64,000 bases of DNA from Natronincola ferrireducens. GTDB taxonomy: Bacteria > Bacillota > Clostridia > Peptostreptococcales > Natronincolaceae. Below are positions 18,547 to 27,430 of this stretch, piece by piece. Both the position numbers and the translations under genes were made by a program. Where the stretch lies: assembly GCF_900100845.1 (NCBI RefSeq), contig NZ_FNFP01000002.1, forward strand, positions 372,001 through 436,000. The letters run 5' to 3'. The notes under the pieces were generated by a model, which was not told the origin of the DNA, ran no database searches, and was given only the letters and a program-made list of their open reading frames with translations. Positions within the stretch are counted from its first letter, which is position 1; each line of letters opens with the position of its first letter.

Positions 18547-19794
18547 CTAAAATTTTGCAACGTAGCTTATGAAATGCTTGCCTAAAACCTTAATGGTGGC
18601 AGCAGCAGGAACAGCTATTAAAAGTCCAATAACACCAAAGAACTTTCCTCCAATAATTAGGGCTAAAATCACATATACAGGATGGATTCCTACACTTTTC
18701 CCAACTACCTTTGGGGCAATAATCCCACTTTCAATTTGTTGAATGACTGTAAAGACAATTATCACCCAAAGGGCTTTGATGGGGCCATCCATTAGGGCAA
18801 ATAGTACTCCTGGTACAATCCCTATGACAGGCCCAAAATAGGGAATGATATTGGCTGTTCCTGCTATTAATCCTACTAACACTGCAAATTCAACCCTTAA
18901 TATGAGTAGAGATATAGTAGTCAATAGGCCTACAAAGGCTGCAACCGTCAATTGTCCTCTAATAAACCCCCCCAACACTTTATCTATATCCTCTGCTATT
19001 TTAATGACTTGATGTCTGCAGGATTTGGGAATTAGGAGGACAATACTTCTTTTGAATTTATCAACATCCTTTAAAAAATAAAAGGCTAATATGGGGATCA
19101 ACACCAGGCCAATTACTTTAGAAAATACATTTAGTAGTATGTTGGTGATGGCGGTAACTGCTCCAAAGATGATAGCCTCTATTCTATCGATATTTAGTCG
19201 CAATAGTCCTTTAATTCCATCTAATTCTGGTGGAAGATTTTGTAGGTTACGATCATATTTTAAATAGACATCATATAGATAATCATAGATATCATTACTA
19301 TATTGGGGCATTAGTTCAATCAATCTTTTTACTTCCTCTGTGATTCTTGGAATTAAAGTGAAGGAAAGTATTAGTATAATGCACATAATTGTTAAATATA
19401 ACAGTAATACCCCCCATATTCTAGGGATGCCTTTGGTATATAAAAAGTGTACAATGGGATTTAGGATATAAGCTAGTACTATGGCAAAAACAAAAGGCCC
19501 TAATATTTGAAAAAGTAATCCCCTTATCCTAAACATAAAAATCATTAACAATAAAACAATAAAGATAAAAATAAATTGATAAATTTGTTTTTTCCCTACA
19601 TTGACTTTATTGTCTTTTTCAACATACTGATTACCGATATGGATGAGATAATAAATAATAAAACATAGTAATAAAAAAAGGGCTAACTGGGTTAAAAAAG
19701 TAAAAAACTCGGTAAAACCAGCACCTTCTACCATAATTTTTATATTTCTTGATATAGTTTCAATTGCAGTAGTTTCCATTTTTTGATCCCCCAT
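18547..19794 (-). CDS. AI-2E family (UPF0118) transporter
   Basis: A 415-residue membrane protein with around eight spans. The C-terminal half carries family motifs: FYFLKDVDKFKRSI, GGFIRGQL, ANIIPYFGPVIGIVPG and IESGIIAPKVVGKSVGIHPVYVILALIIGG. The family includes TqsA (autoinducer-2 efflux) and Na+/H+ antiporters, so the substrate cannot be told. The N-terminal 60 residues have an extra hydrophobic segment before the core. It lies upstream of the alaS promoter with the same orientation. Confidence 0.88.
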   Translation of the reverse strand: MGDQKMETTAIETISRNIKIMVEGAGFTEFFTFLTQLALFLLLCFIIYYLIHIGNQYVEKDNKVNVGKKQIYQFIFIFIVLLLMIFMFRIRGLLFQILGPFVFAIVLAYILNPIVHFLYTKGIPRIWGVLLLYLTIMCIILILSFTLIPRITEEVKRLIELMPQYSNDIYDYLYDVYLKYDRNLQNLPPELDGIKGLLRLNIDRIEAIIFGAVTAITNILLNVFSKVIGLVLIPILAFYFLKDVDKFKRSIVLLIPKSCRHQVIKIAEDIDKVLGGFIRGQLTVAAFVGLLTTISLLILRVEFAVLVGLIAGTANIIPYFGPVIGIVPGVLFALMDGPIKALWVIIVFTVIQQIESGIIAPKVVGKSVGIHPVYVILALIIGGKFFGVIGLLIAVPAAATIKVLGKHFISYVAKF

Positions 19795-19884
19795 AATTGT
19801 AAATACTGTATACTTCTATTATACTCATAATTCCCCAATTATAAAAATAATTATAGAAATATTTTGTAAATTTTTTGTGTTTTT

Positions 19885-19926
19885 TCAAAAAAAGTCTAAA
19901 AGCAGCTTTTAGCTGCTTTTAGACTA
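19885..19926 (-). terminator. Terminator after the 56-residue membrane-associated protein
   Basis: AGTCTAAAAGCAGCT and AGCTGCTTTTAGACT form a 15-bp stem with a 3-base loop (19893-19925), followed on the minus strand by TTTTTTTG. It overlaps the stop of the small gene. Confidence 0.85.
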
Positions 19927-20094
19927 AAAAATATTCATGCCACTCATAAGATTAACTGCCGTTGAAGCTATTTTTCTTCCTCGCTTCATCATTCTTTTTT
20001 GCTCTCTAGTACTCATATTTGAAAAAGCATACATACCTACTGTTGCTCCTATTACACCGCCAGTAATTAAACCCATCATTGTATCTCTTTTCAT
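19924..20094 (-). CDS. Small glycine-zipper protein, 56 residues
   Basis: The short frame starts MKRDTMMGLITGGVIGATVG and ends NLMSGMNIF. The first half is a glycine-rich hydrophobic helix (GLITGGVIGATVGMYAF), like the membrane part of YtxH-type proteins; the second half is basic (REQKRMMKRGRK). A strong ribosome binding site (AAAAGGAGTGA) precedes the ATG and a terminator follows the stop, which together support a real gene. The function is unknown. It is separated by 83 bases from the PRC-barrel gene upstream. Confidence 0.75.
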   Translation of the reverse strand: MKRDTMMGLITGGVIGATVGMYAFSNMSTREQKRMMKRGRKIASTAVNLMSGMNIF

Positions 20095-20177
20095 TTAATC
20101 ACTCCTTTTGTTATGGAAGAGTTTAAAAGAGTTTTGGAGATAAAAAATTATCTCTATCATAGTTTTTGTTAAATGCT

Positions 20178-20717
20178 TTATTTTATCCCCAGCAATTTTT
20201 TCAAGCCTCCACCTTGGGATGAGATGGTTTCTAAATGGGTATTTCCTATGACAATATAGTCCCGTTGAAAATCTATATGGTTTACCAAGGGTAATATTGA
20301 ATGTCCCTCTATTAAATCATCAATAACTCCTTCACTAATAATAAACGCCAGTATTTTTCCACTGTTTTTTTCAATAATTGTATCCCTTATAGTCCCCACT
20401 AAATTTTTTTGTTCATCATAAATATGAAAGCCTATTACCTTTATTGGTTTTTCCACTGCGCTATTAATTTCTGGTGCTTCATGGGGGAAAATAATATCTT
20501 TTTCTGCAACAATAATAATTTCTTCGTGGTTAATATCCTTTATTTTTTGGAAGGGAATAATACGATTATTTTTTTTTTGAGAATTTTTCATTTTAATAGA
20601 GAAAGCTATTACCTTTAATGGATTTTTCCCATATATGATATCTTTTGTATAGGTAAGTTTTATTTTTTTATCCTCTTTTAAAATAGGTACACCTATTAAT
20701 TCACTTCCTCGAATCAT
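20178..20717 (-). CDS. PRC-barrel domain protein
   Basis: A 179-residue protein with two PRC-barrel-like beta domains: residues about 1-75 (MIRGSELIGVPILKED) and about 80-165 (KPIKVIGFHIYDEQKNLVGTI, then NSGKILAFIISEGVIDDLIEG). Such proteins act in RNA processing, photosynthetic reaction centres or sporulation, so no function is assigned. The frame extends to 20744, but AGAGGG lies 6 bases before the ATG at 20717 and nothing like a ribosome binding site precedes the upstream ATG. Confidence 0.8.
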   Translation of the reverse strand: MIRGSELIGVPILKEDKKIKLTYTKDIIYGKNPLKVIAFSIKMKNSQKKNNRIIPFQKIKDINHEEIIIVAEKDIIFPHEAPEINSAVEKPIKVIGFHIYDEQKNLVGTIRDTIIEKNSGKILAFIISEGVIDDLIEGHSILPLVNHIDFQRDYIVIGNTHLETISSQGGGLKKLLGIK

Positions 20718-20938
20718 TTCCATCCCTCTTTTTGGATAAGACATTTTTAACTGTACTATATTTTTGCTTTCTAGGTCTAAAAAAATACAGTCAATGGTTG
20801 GATGATTGGCTATAGTTTTCTATTTTTTAAATTTTTATAATAATAGCACGCTACTGTTTATTAGCATACTATATAAGTGAGAAAAGGAAGGAGGTGAGAA
20901 AGTCCAATGTATAACAGATGATAAATGTAAGTTTATGG

Positions 20939-22030
20939 TTATTCTGTTGCCTTTGTTATGATGCCTCCGCCTATAACAATTTCTCCATCGTATAAAACCA
21001 CTGCTTGTCCTGGTGTTATAGCCCTTTGAGGTTCATTAAAAACCAACTTCATCTTATTGTCGTTATAGGGATAAACAATCGCCCCTTGGGCTTTAGCGTT
21101 GTAACGGACTTTTCCTTCCACCGTCATAGGAGCTTGTAGTTTATCAAAAGTTATAAAGTTTACTTCTTCAGCAATTAGTTCCTTTCCAAAAACCTCGTGC
21201 TTGTCTCCTAATACTACTTGGTTTTTTTCTGGTATAATATCAATTACAAAGGCGGGTTTGCCTAGAGCAATACCTAAACCCTTTCTTTGTCCTATGGTAT
21301 AATAGATGATTCCCTTATGTCTTCCTAAAACATTTCCCTCTTTATCTATAAAATCACCTTCATGAATTTTCTTAGGACTGTTTTCCTTCACGAAATTCCC
21401 ATAGTTATTATCTGGTACAAAGCATATTTCTTGGCTATCTGGTTTCATTGCCACTGGAAGTTCCAATTCTTCAGCCATTTTTCTTATTTCATCTTTATTG
21501 TAATAGCCTAAGGGCATTAAAGTATGTTTTAATTGTTCTTGAGTCATATTGTATAGGGCATAGGTTTGATCTTTTTCATCGGTAACAGATTTTTTTAGTA
21601 AATACCTTTGTACTCTATCATCATACTCTATTTTGGCATAATGACCAGTAGCTACATAATAACAACCCAATTGATGGGCTCTTCTTAAAAATTCTTCGAA
21701 TTTAATATGTTTATTACAGGCAATACAAGGGTTTGGTGTTCTACCTTTTGTATATTCATCTATAAAGTAATTAATCACTTTTTCTTTGAATATCTCCTTA
21801 AAATTCATAACATAGAAGGGAATATCCAGCTTAGCTGCCACCCGTCTGGCATCCTCCACTGCCGATAAAGAACAGCAGCCTATGTCTGATTTTATTACCT
21901 CTTCATTATCCTGCCATATTTGCATGGTAACCCCTATTACCTCATATCCCTGTTTTTTTAAAAGGTAGGCGGCTACGGAGCTATCCACCCCTCCACTCAT
22001 TCCTAAAAGAACTTTATTGTTTTTTTCCAA
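20939..22030 (-). CDS. mnmA: tRNA-specific 2-thiouridylase
   Basis: Installs the 2-thio group at tRNA wobble uridine 34, using sulfur passed from cysteine desulfurase. The PP-loop ATPase motif [15 protein letters not shown] is close to the N-terminus; NPCIACN supplies the first catalytic cysteine and QEICFVPDN the second. The length of 363 residues is typical. I choose the TTG at 22030 because AGAGGTGG lies 5-6 bases upstream at about 22037-22044; a longer frame to 22063 would overlap the terminator. It follows iscU, in keeping with its need for persulfide. Confidence 0.95.
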   Translation of the reverse strand: MEKNNKVLLGMSGGVDSSVAAYLLKKQGYEVIGVTMQIWQDNEEVIKSDIGCCSLSAVEDARRVAAKLDIPFYVMNFKEIFKEKVINYFIDEYTKGRTPNPCIACNKHIKFEEFLRRAHQLGCYYVATGHYAKIEYDDRVQRYLLKKSVTDEKDQTYALYNMTQEQLKHTLMPLGYYNKDEIRKMAEELELPVAMKPDSQEICFVPDNNYGNFVKENSPKKIHEGDFIDKEGNVLGRHKGIIYYTIGQRKGLGIALGKPAFVIDIIPEKNQVVLGDKHEVFGKELIAEEVNFITFDKLQAPMTVEGKVRYNAKAQGAIVYPYNDNKMKLVFNEPQRAITPGQAVVLYDGEIVIGGGIITKATE

Positions 22031-22062
22031 AATTTCCACCTCTTTATTGTTTGACAATAACA

Positions 22063-22084
22063 AACCCGAGAAAGCTCTCGGGTT
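22063..22084 (-). terminator. Hairpin between iscU and mnmA
   Basis: AACCCGAG and CTCTCGGGTT form an 8-10 bp GC-rich stem between the iscU stop and the mnmA ribosome binding site. The T-run is short on the minus strand, so partial readthrough into mnmA is plausible. Confidence 0.6.
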
Positions 22085-22090
22085 GTTTTT

Positions 22091-22540
22091 TTAACAGTGT
22101 TCTCCTTCATGCTCTTCATGATGATGATCGTGATCTTCATTAGGATCAAAGCCCTCTAGTTCATCAAAATGTAGGTTGTGTTTTTGAGCATAATCATATA
22201 TTGCAGATTTTACTGCCTGCTCTGCCAATACAGAACAATGCATTTTTACTGGAGGTAATCCATCCAATGCATCAGCTACAGCTCTATTGCTTAATGCTAA
22301 TGCTTCCTTGATGGTTTTTCCCTTGATCATTTCTGTAGCCATGCTGGAGGTAGCAATCGCAGAGCCACAGCCAAAGGTTTTGAACTTTACATCTACTATT
22401 GTATCTCCCTCTATTTTTAAATACATTTTCATAATATCGCCACATTTAGGATTCCCTACCTGCCCTACTGCATCAGCATTTTCTATCATCCCAACATTTC
22501 TTGGGTTCATAAAATGCTCCATTACTTTATCACTATACAT
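22091..22540 (-). CDS. iscU: Iron-sulfur cluster scaffold protein
   Basis: A 149-residue IscU/NifU-N-type scaffold. Cluster ligands are visible as GNPKCGD (Cys and Asp), FGCGSAIATS and MHCSVLAEQA. The C-terminus has an unusual metal-binding-like tail rich in Asp, Glu and His (DPNEDHDHHHEEHEGEHC), seen in some clostridial homologues. It accepts sulfur from the desulfurase encoded directly upstream, which it overlaps by 8 bases. Confidence 0.95.
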   Translation of the reverse strand: MYSDKVMEHFMNPRNVGMIENADAVGQVGNPKCGDIMKMYLKIEGDTIVDVKFKTFGCGSAIATSSMATEMIKGKTIKEALALSNRAVADALDGLPPVKMHCSVLAEQAVKSAIYDYAQKHNLHFDELEGFDPNEDHDHHHEEHEGEHC

Positions 22541-23714
22541 TTTTTGCTTCCTCCTTTATGTTTTCATACAAGGGTGACATTTGTCTTAATCGTTCTACAA
22601 TTGGTGGTAATTTCTCTATAACATAATCAATTTCCTCTTGGGTTGTAGGATCTCCTAACGATAGTCTTAACGACCCATGGGCTATTTCATGGGTAAGTCC
22701 TATAGCCATTAGCACATGGGAGGGATCTAGGGACCCTGATGTGCAGGCTGAACCACTGGAGCCAGCAATCCCAACCATGTCCAAGCTCAGTAGTAGGGAT
22801 TCTCCTTCAATAAACTCAAAGGAAATATTTACATTCCCTGGAAGTCTTTTGGTTGGATGTCCATTTAATCTGGTATAGGGTATTTTGGCCATTAGTTTAT
22901 TAATTAATTGGTCTCTAAAATTCAATAATTGTTTATTATGACCTTCAAGATTCTCATGGGCCAGTTCCGCTGCCTTACCAAAACCTACAATGGCTGGAAG
23001 GTTTTCTGTTCCTGCTCTTCTTTTCTTTTCCTGTCCTCCACCATGAACCAATGGATGGAGTCTAACTCCCCTTCTGATATATAAAGCTCCTACCCCCTTT
23101 GGTCCATAAAGCTTATGGGCTGAAATAGATAATAAATCTACACCTAGCTCTTCTGTATCAATAGGTATGTTGCCATAGGCCTGTACCGCATCTGTATGAA
23201 ATAAAATATTATTTTCTTTAGCTATGTCAGCAATTTCTTTTATCGGCTGTATCGTACCAATTTCATTGTTGGCATACATAATGGTAATTAATATGGTAGT
23301 ATCCTTAATAGCCTTTTTTAATTCGTCTAGGCTAATCAAACCATATTCATCTACCTCTAAATAAGTAATTTCAAATCCTTCTTTTTCTAAATATTCACAG
23401 GTATGGAGCACTGCATGATGTTCAATCTTAGATGTGATAATGTGGTTTCCTTTATTTTTTAAACCATAAGCTACACCCTTTATAGCCCAGTTATCAGCCT
23501 CAGAACCACCACCTGTAAAGTATATTTCCTCTGTCTTTGCTCCTAGTGATTTAGCTACTCTGTCTCTAGCTATATCGAGGGCCTTTTTACTCTCTCTGCC
23601 AAAAGAATGAACACTTGATGGATTCCCAAAATGTTGCTGGAAATACGGTAGCATTTCTTCTAAAACATCTTTATTTACTGGGGTTGTAGCTGCGTAGTCT
23701 AAGTATACTTTCAT
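22533..23714 (-). CDS. iscS: Cysteine desulfurase, NifS/IscS type
   Basis: A 393-residue PLP enzyme that converts cysteine to alanine and delivers persulfide sulfur. The PLP lysine is in SISAHKLYGPKGVG and the catalytic mobile-loop cysteine in GSACTSGSLDPSH. HHAVL and DAVQAYG are further conserved parts. It sits between iscR and iscU, an iscRSU arrangement, and also feeds mnmA two genes on. Confidence 0.96.
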   Translation of the reverse strand: MKVYLDYAATTPVNKDVLEEMLPYFQQHFGNPSSVHSFGRESKKALDIARDRVAKSLGAKTEEIYFTGGGSEADNWAIKGVAYGLKNKGNHIITSKIEHHAVLHTCEYLEKEGFEITYLEVDEYGLISLDELKKAIKDTTILITIMYANNEIGTIQPIKEIADIAKENNILFHTDAVQAYGNIPIDTEELGVDLLSISAHKLYGPKGVGALYIRRGVRLHPLVHGGGQEKKRRAGTENLPAIVGFGKAAELAHENLEGHNKQLLNFRDQLINKLMAKIPYTRLNGHPTKRLPGNVNISFEFIEGESLLLSLDMVGIAGSSGSACTSGSLDPSHVLMAIGLTHEIAHGSLRLSLGDPTTQEEIDYVIEKLPPIVERLRQMSPLYENIKEEAKNV

Positions 23715-23763
23715 GTAATCCTCTCCTTAATCCTAAGTTTTAATCCTGCTTATTGATTTGAAC

Positions 23764-24213
23764 TTATATATAAAACATATAATTATCCTTATGCTTTATT
23801 TTATTATAATCCTGTAGCATATCCTCTAGTGTAATTGAATCTATCACATTATTGAAATTGTCTCGAATTTTCTCCCAAACCATCTTGGTAACACAATGTT
23901 TAGATCTCTCACAGGCCTTTGGGTCCTCCTCCATTACACATTCTGAGGGAGCTAGAGGCCCTTCTAATGTTCTGATGATATCTCCTACAGTAATATCTTT
24001 AGGATCACTGGCCAGCATATATCCACCCTGTGCACCTCTTACACTTTTAACTAATCCTGCTTTTCTCAACGTGGCAACCAATTGTTCTAAGTAATGATCT
24101 GAAATTTCTTGTTTTTCTGCGATGTTTTTCAAAGCAATCGGCCCATCTCCATAATATAAAGCCAATTCAAACATTGCCTTCAGGCCATATCTTCCTTTTG
24201 TTGAAAGCTTCAA
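23764..24213 (-). CDS. iscR: Rrf2 family Fe-S regulator, IscR-like
   Basis: A 149-residue winged-helix regulator (MKLSTKGRYGLKAMFELALYY, SDHYLEQLVATLRKAGLVKSVRGAQGGY). Three cysteines in ECVMEEDPKACERSKHC match the cluster-binding spacing of IscR-like proteins, so it probably senses Fe-S status and controls the iscRSU-mnmA genes. CymR, a close relative acting in cysteine control, lacks such cysteines. The start is a TTG at 24213 with AGGAGG 9 bases upstream. Confidence 0.92.
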   Translation of the reverse strand: MKLSTKGRYGLKAMFELALYYGDGPIALKNIAEKQEISDHYLEQLVATLRKAGLVKSVRGAQGGYMLASDPKDITVGDIIRTLEGPLAPSECVMEEDPKACERSKHCVTKMVWEKIRDNFNNVIDSITLEDMLQDYNKIKHKDNYMFYI

Positions 24214-24262
24214 GCGATCCTACCTCCTTTAATCCCAAGTAAAATGATTGGAATTTAATTTA

Positions 24263-24291
24263 ATTATAGTATACCCTAGTATTTCTGTCAA
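24263..24291 (-). promoter_or_regulatory. iscR promoter with internal palindrome
   Basis: On the minus strand TTGACA (24286-24291) and TATAAT (24263-24268), both consensus, are 17 bases apart. The spacer contains the palindrome ATACTAGGGTAT (24271-24282), well placed to be an IscR-type operator; the operator role is inference. Confidence 0.85.
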
Positions 24292-24378
24292 GATTCTTTT
24301 GATGGATTATTATTTTGTAACAATTTTATAAAATCTTTCATAATATATAGGATACATGTAATAGGGAGGTTTTGTATT

Positions 24379-24714
24379 ATGATTGATTTGATACTTTTTA
24401 TGCTGATTATAACGTTAACAGCATTATTTATTTTTGTAGTAGCACCTATTTTTACTAAAGTAATCACTAAAAAGGATATAGATAGAATTCAATTAATTAT
24501 TCATAGAACTGTTCTGTATGTAGAACAAATGCTCCCCCTAGGAAGTCCTCAAGATAAGAAGAATCTAGCACTAGATTATTCCTTTAAAATTTTTGATTTT
24601 TTAGAAATACCAGTTGATGAGAATATTGTAGAGGTGTTTATAGAATCGGAGATTTACTTATTAAAGCTGAAGAATAATCATATTGAAGGGATAGATTTAA
24701 TCCCAAAAAAATAG
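24379..24714 (+). CDS. Small single-span membrane protein, holin-LLH-like
   Basis: A 111-residue protein with one N-terminal membrane span (LILFMLIITLTALFIFVVAPIF) followed by a soluble helical part (RIQLIIHRTVLYVEQMLPLG, QDKKNLALDYSFKIFDFLEIP). The layout resembles the phage holin LLH superfamily, but there are no phage genes nearby, so a chromosomal membrane protein of unknown role is more likely. It has a good ribosome binding site (GGGAGGT) and diverges from iscR. Confidence 0.65.
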   Translation: MIDLILFMLIITLTALFIFVVAPIFTKVITKKDIDRIQLIIHRTVLYVEQMLPLGSPQDKKNLALDYSFKIFDFLEIPVDENIVEVFIESEIYLLKLKNNHIEGIDLIPKK

Positions 24715-24730
24715 AGTACTAAATACTCTA
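24706..24730 (-). terminator. Terminator of rfbD
   Basis: TAGAGTA and TACTCTA form a short 7-bp stem around the rfbD stop codon, followed on the minus strand by TTTTTTTGGG. Confidence 0.6.
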
Positions 24731-25546
24731 CTTCGATAGGTAAGTCCTTAAAGCCTCCTCCCATGGAGGTAATTTTATATGAGAATTATTTTTCAAACTA
24801 GAATTTCTAGGTCTTGATATATTTTTTTCAACATCTGTTAAAGATATAGGTGCTACTTTGGCATCTATATTTTTAATTTTAAATGTTTCCTGCGCAAGAT
24901 CATACCAAGAACAATGGCCTTCATTAACAAAATGGTATATGCCATAATTTCCCTTATTTATGATTAATTTTTCAATAGCTTTAGCTAAATCCTCTGTATA
25001 AGTAATACTACTTATCTGATCGATTACTACCTTTAAAATTGTATTTTTACTAACCAAATTTAGTGTAGTTTTAATAAAATTTTTTCCCTTATGACCAAAT
25101 AAAGCAGCCGTTCTAATAATATAATATTTTTCCATATATTGCTGTATATATAACTCACCCTCATACTTGGTTTTCCCATAATAATTGATAGGATTTGGTG
25201 TATCATCTTCATTGTAGGGACTTCCTTTTTCACCATCAAAAACATAATCTGTACTAATATAGATTAATTTGCTATTAATTGCTTCTGCAATTTTAGCTAT
25301 GTTTTCTGTGCCTTTTGCATTTACCCTATACGCAATTTCGGGCCTTTTTTCACAGGCTTCTATATCTGTATAAGCAGCAGCATGAATAATACTATCTGGC
25401 TTTATGTGATGAAGTATTTCATAGGTTTTATCTAGATTGTTTATATCAATAGTTCTTTTGTCAAAGGTAAAAATATGGTGTTCCTTGAATCGATTGAGTA
25501 ATTCATCACCCAATTGACCTGAGCTCCCTAAAATACATATTTTCAT
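24728..25546 (-). CDS. rfbD: dTDP-4-dehydrorhamnose reductase
   Basis: A 272-residue SDR-superfamily reductase catalysing the last step of dTDP-L-rhamnose synthesis. It has the nucleotide-binding ILGSSGQLGDELL at residues 4-16, AAAYTDIEACE, YISTDYVFDGEKGSPYNE, the catalytic YGKTKYEGE and the C-terminal SRPRNSSL. No rfbA, B or C is in view, so the other steps must be encoded elsewhere or this acts on a related sugar. It stands alone before the secreted CAP protein and the sugar cluster. Confidence 0.92.
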   Translation of the reverse strand: MKICILGSSGQLGDELLNRFKEHHIFTFDKRTIDINNLDKTYEILHHIKPDSIIHAAAYTDIEACEKRPEIAYRVNAKGTENIAKIAEAINSKLIYISTDYVFDGEKGSPYNEDDTPNPINYYGKTKYEGELYIQQYMEKYYIIRTAALFGHKGKNFIKTTLNLVSKNTILKVVIDQISSITYTEDLAKAIEKLIINKGNYGIYHFVNEGHCSWYDLAQETFKIKNIDAKVAPISLTDVEKNISRPRNSSLKNNSHIKLPPWEEALRTYLSK

Positions 25547-25876
25547 TTTTCTATGCCCCCCTACTGGTTATTAAAATCATTATATGTGTATGTATTTTTT
25601 TTTAGAAATAATTTATAGAGTTAATAGGATTATTTACAACTAATTGGCAGTTGGATTTTTTATCGGTTTAACTTTATCTAATACCTATTGCTTTCAACAA
25701 TTCTTCATATAATGTATAATTATTCTTTTATGTTTTTATTCCTTTTGAAAAATAAGTATTTTACTAGAGTTCCATATATTTCATATGTAACTTTATTCCA
25801 ATTTGATTGAAAATAAATGCATTCTATTGTATTATAGGTTGAGTAGGTTAACATAATATCAAAGGAGTGGTAAACT
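25547..25876. other. Divergent intergenic region, no gene seen
   Basis: This very AT-rich 330-base gap separates the divergent rfbD and CAP-protein genes and must hold both promoters. A good ribosome binding site (AAAGGAGTGG) lies at its right end. I see no frame, RNA or repeat in it. Confidence 0.5.
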
Positions 25877-26734
25877 ATGGATAATAGGTTAAAGAAAAAA
25901 TTAATGGTCCCAGTTATTACAACTGCGCTATTATTGTCAACAGTGGTGTCAGCAAGTGCTTATTCTGAGAATACAGGTATAGAAAACATAAGATTGTCAT
26001 GTAATATTCAAGCAACTACTACATTTAGCAATGGATCTACATCCAGCTTTTCAAGATTTTTACAAACCTTTAAAAACAATGGATCAAATCCTATAAGAAT
26101 TACTTTTAAGAATGACACTGCACAACCAGAAAATACTGAACAGCAAGAAGTACCACAAGAACCTCAGCAACAACCACAAGAGCCTCAGCAACAACCACAA
26201 GAGCCTCAGCAACAACCACAGGAGCCTCAGCAACAACCACAGGAACCTCAGCAACAACCACAGGAACCTCAACAACAACCACAGGAACCTCAACAACAAC
26301 CACAGGAACCTCAACAACAACCACAACCGGTAAAGCCTGAAAACCCATCTAATGCAAGACACGCTTTAACATCTGCCGAGATTCAAATGGTCGAGTATGT
26401 AAACCAAGCAAGAACTGAAGCAGGACTTAACCCATTGACTATTGATGTAGACTTGTCTTATGTTGCAAGGGTTAAATCAAAGGATATGCAAGATAACAAC
26501 TACTTCTCACATCATTCACCAACCTATGGTTCACCATTTGATATGATGAGAAGTTTTGGAATTCAATATAAAGCTGCTGGTGAAAATATTGCTATCAATT
26601 CTAGTGTGAGAGGTGCCCATAACGCCTTTATGAATTCAGAAGGTCATAGAAATAACATTCTAAACCCTAGATTTACTCATATTGGAATAGGTATTGAAAA
26701 TAGACATTATACACAAATGTTTATTACAAAATAA
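25877..26734 (+). CDS. Secreted CAP-domain protein with QEPQQQP repeats
   Basis: A 285-residue exported protein. A signal peptide spans about residues 1-28 (LMVPVITTALLLSTVVSASA). Residues about 94-149 are eight QEPQQQP repeats forming a flexible linker, and residues about 170-285 form a CAP/SCP domain of the YkwD type (VEYVNQARTEAGLNPL, FSHHSPTYGSPFDMM, AGENIA, GHRNNILNPRFTHIGIG). Clostridial CAP proteins of this kind are often made in sporulation or placed at the envelope; the biochemical role is unknown. Confidence 0.92.
   Translation: MDNRLKKKLMVPVITTALLLSTVVSASAYSENTGIENIRLSCNIQATTTFSNGSTSSFSRFLQTFKNNGSNPIRITFKNDTAQPENTEQQEVPQEPQQQPQEPQQQPQEPQQQPQEPQQQPQEPQQQPQEPQQQPQEPQQQPQEPQQQPQPVKPENPSNARHALTSAEIQMVEYVNQARTEAGLNPLTIDVDLSYVARVKSKDMQDNNYFSHHSPTYGSPFDMMRSFGIQYKAAGENIAINSSVRGAHNAFMNSEGHRNNILNPRFTHIGIGIENRHYTQMFITK
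26156..26323 (+). repeat. Eight tandem 21-bp repeats within the CAP protein gene
   Basis: Eight in-frame units encode QEPQQQP, nearly identical at DNA level. The early units mostly use CAG at the fourth codon and the last three CAA, suggesting duplication in blocks. Length variation between strains is expected. Confidence 0.95.
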
Positions 26735-26753
26735 TAAGCATATTATATTATGT

Positions 26754-26793
26754 AGACTAAAAAACTGCCTCCAGCAGTTTTTTAGTCTTTTTT
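26754..26793 (+). terminator. Terminator of the CAP protein gene
   Basis: AGACTAAAAAACTGC and GCAGTTTTTTAGTCT form a perfect 15-bp stem followed by a T-rich run. The convergent gene ends 5 bases away and may share it. Confidence 0.85.
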
Positions 26794-26797
26794 AGTG

Positions 26798-27430
26798 TTA
26801 TAATATATTATTTGTTAATTCAAATTGTTTGGGAAAAAATTCTGGGAAGGGACTTAAATCAAAATCTTCACAAATATCGTTCATTACAAACTCTTCACAA
26901 TCAGGTGGTTCTGGACAAAATCCAAATTCAGGTATTAATAATTGTACTCTCCCTATTACCTTGACAATCATAAATACGCCAATTGCAAATAATAAATGTC
27001 CATCTTCTTCCCTTGGTACAGCTAGGGTTCGCGATGCTGTTTCGATATCAATTTTGAATGTAAATTCATCTCTTGCTTCTGGTATATATACAACAATATC
27101 TTTTGATATATCTGGCAATCTTCCCACTATATTAATGGTTGCTCCTGTCCTAATACTCTTTACCCTCAAATCAAAGGTAAGTTTAGCTGTAAATCTTACA
27201 CGGCTAAAGTTAGGTCTATTATGTATTGGGCTAATCACTAATGTCTCATCAATAATTTCTCCTGGATGAAAGGTAATGTCTACAAACTCAAACTCTTCTT
27301 TTTGTTGTAGGGGTATCTTTATCAATTCAAAACATTCCCTTTCCTTGTAGTGGGCATAGACTTTATCAGCTATTATGCTCACTGGTTGAAAATCAGGTAC
27401 ATATGTACTGTCCTTTGAATTATTTTCCAT
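26798..27430 (-). CDS. DKVY/GFC family protein, putative spore-surface (1 of 3)
   Basis: A 210-residue protein I cannot assign to a named family. It shares with the genes at 39618 and 44918 an N-terminal IADKVYAHYKE segment and a C-terminal IVKVIGRVQLLIPEFGFCPEPP, with beta-rich sequence between. It has no signal peptide or membrane span. Unlike the 228-residue paralogue it has few cysteines. By neighbourhood I infer a spore coat or exosporium protein. A near-match to a sigma-K -10 element (CATATGCTG) lies about 60 bases upstream. Confidence 0.7.
   Translation of the reverse strand: MENNSKDSTYVPDFQPVSIIADKVYAHYKERECFELIKIPLQQKEEFEFVDITFHPGEIIDETLVISPIHNRPNFSRVRFTAKLTFDLRVKSIRTGATINIVGRLPDISKDIVVYIPEARDEFTFKIDIETASRTLAVPREEDGHLLFAIGVFMIVKVIGRVQLLIPEFGFCPEPPDCEEFVMNDICEDFDLSPFPEFFPKQFELTNNIL

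Noticed and set aside
24379-24714. Phage holin as evidence of a prophage
   Set aside because: No phage structural, lysis or integration genes lie nearby; one membrane span with a helical tail is too little.
26156-26323. Short regular repeats resembling a CRISPR array
   Set aside because: Units are directly adjacent without spacers, in frame, and encode a Gln/Pro linker in a secreted protein.
26084-26362. Minus-strand frames across the 21-bp repeats
   Set aside because: They are low-complexity shadows of the repeat (Leu/Trp- or Val-rich) with no family resemblance.
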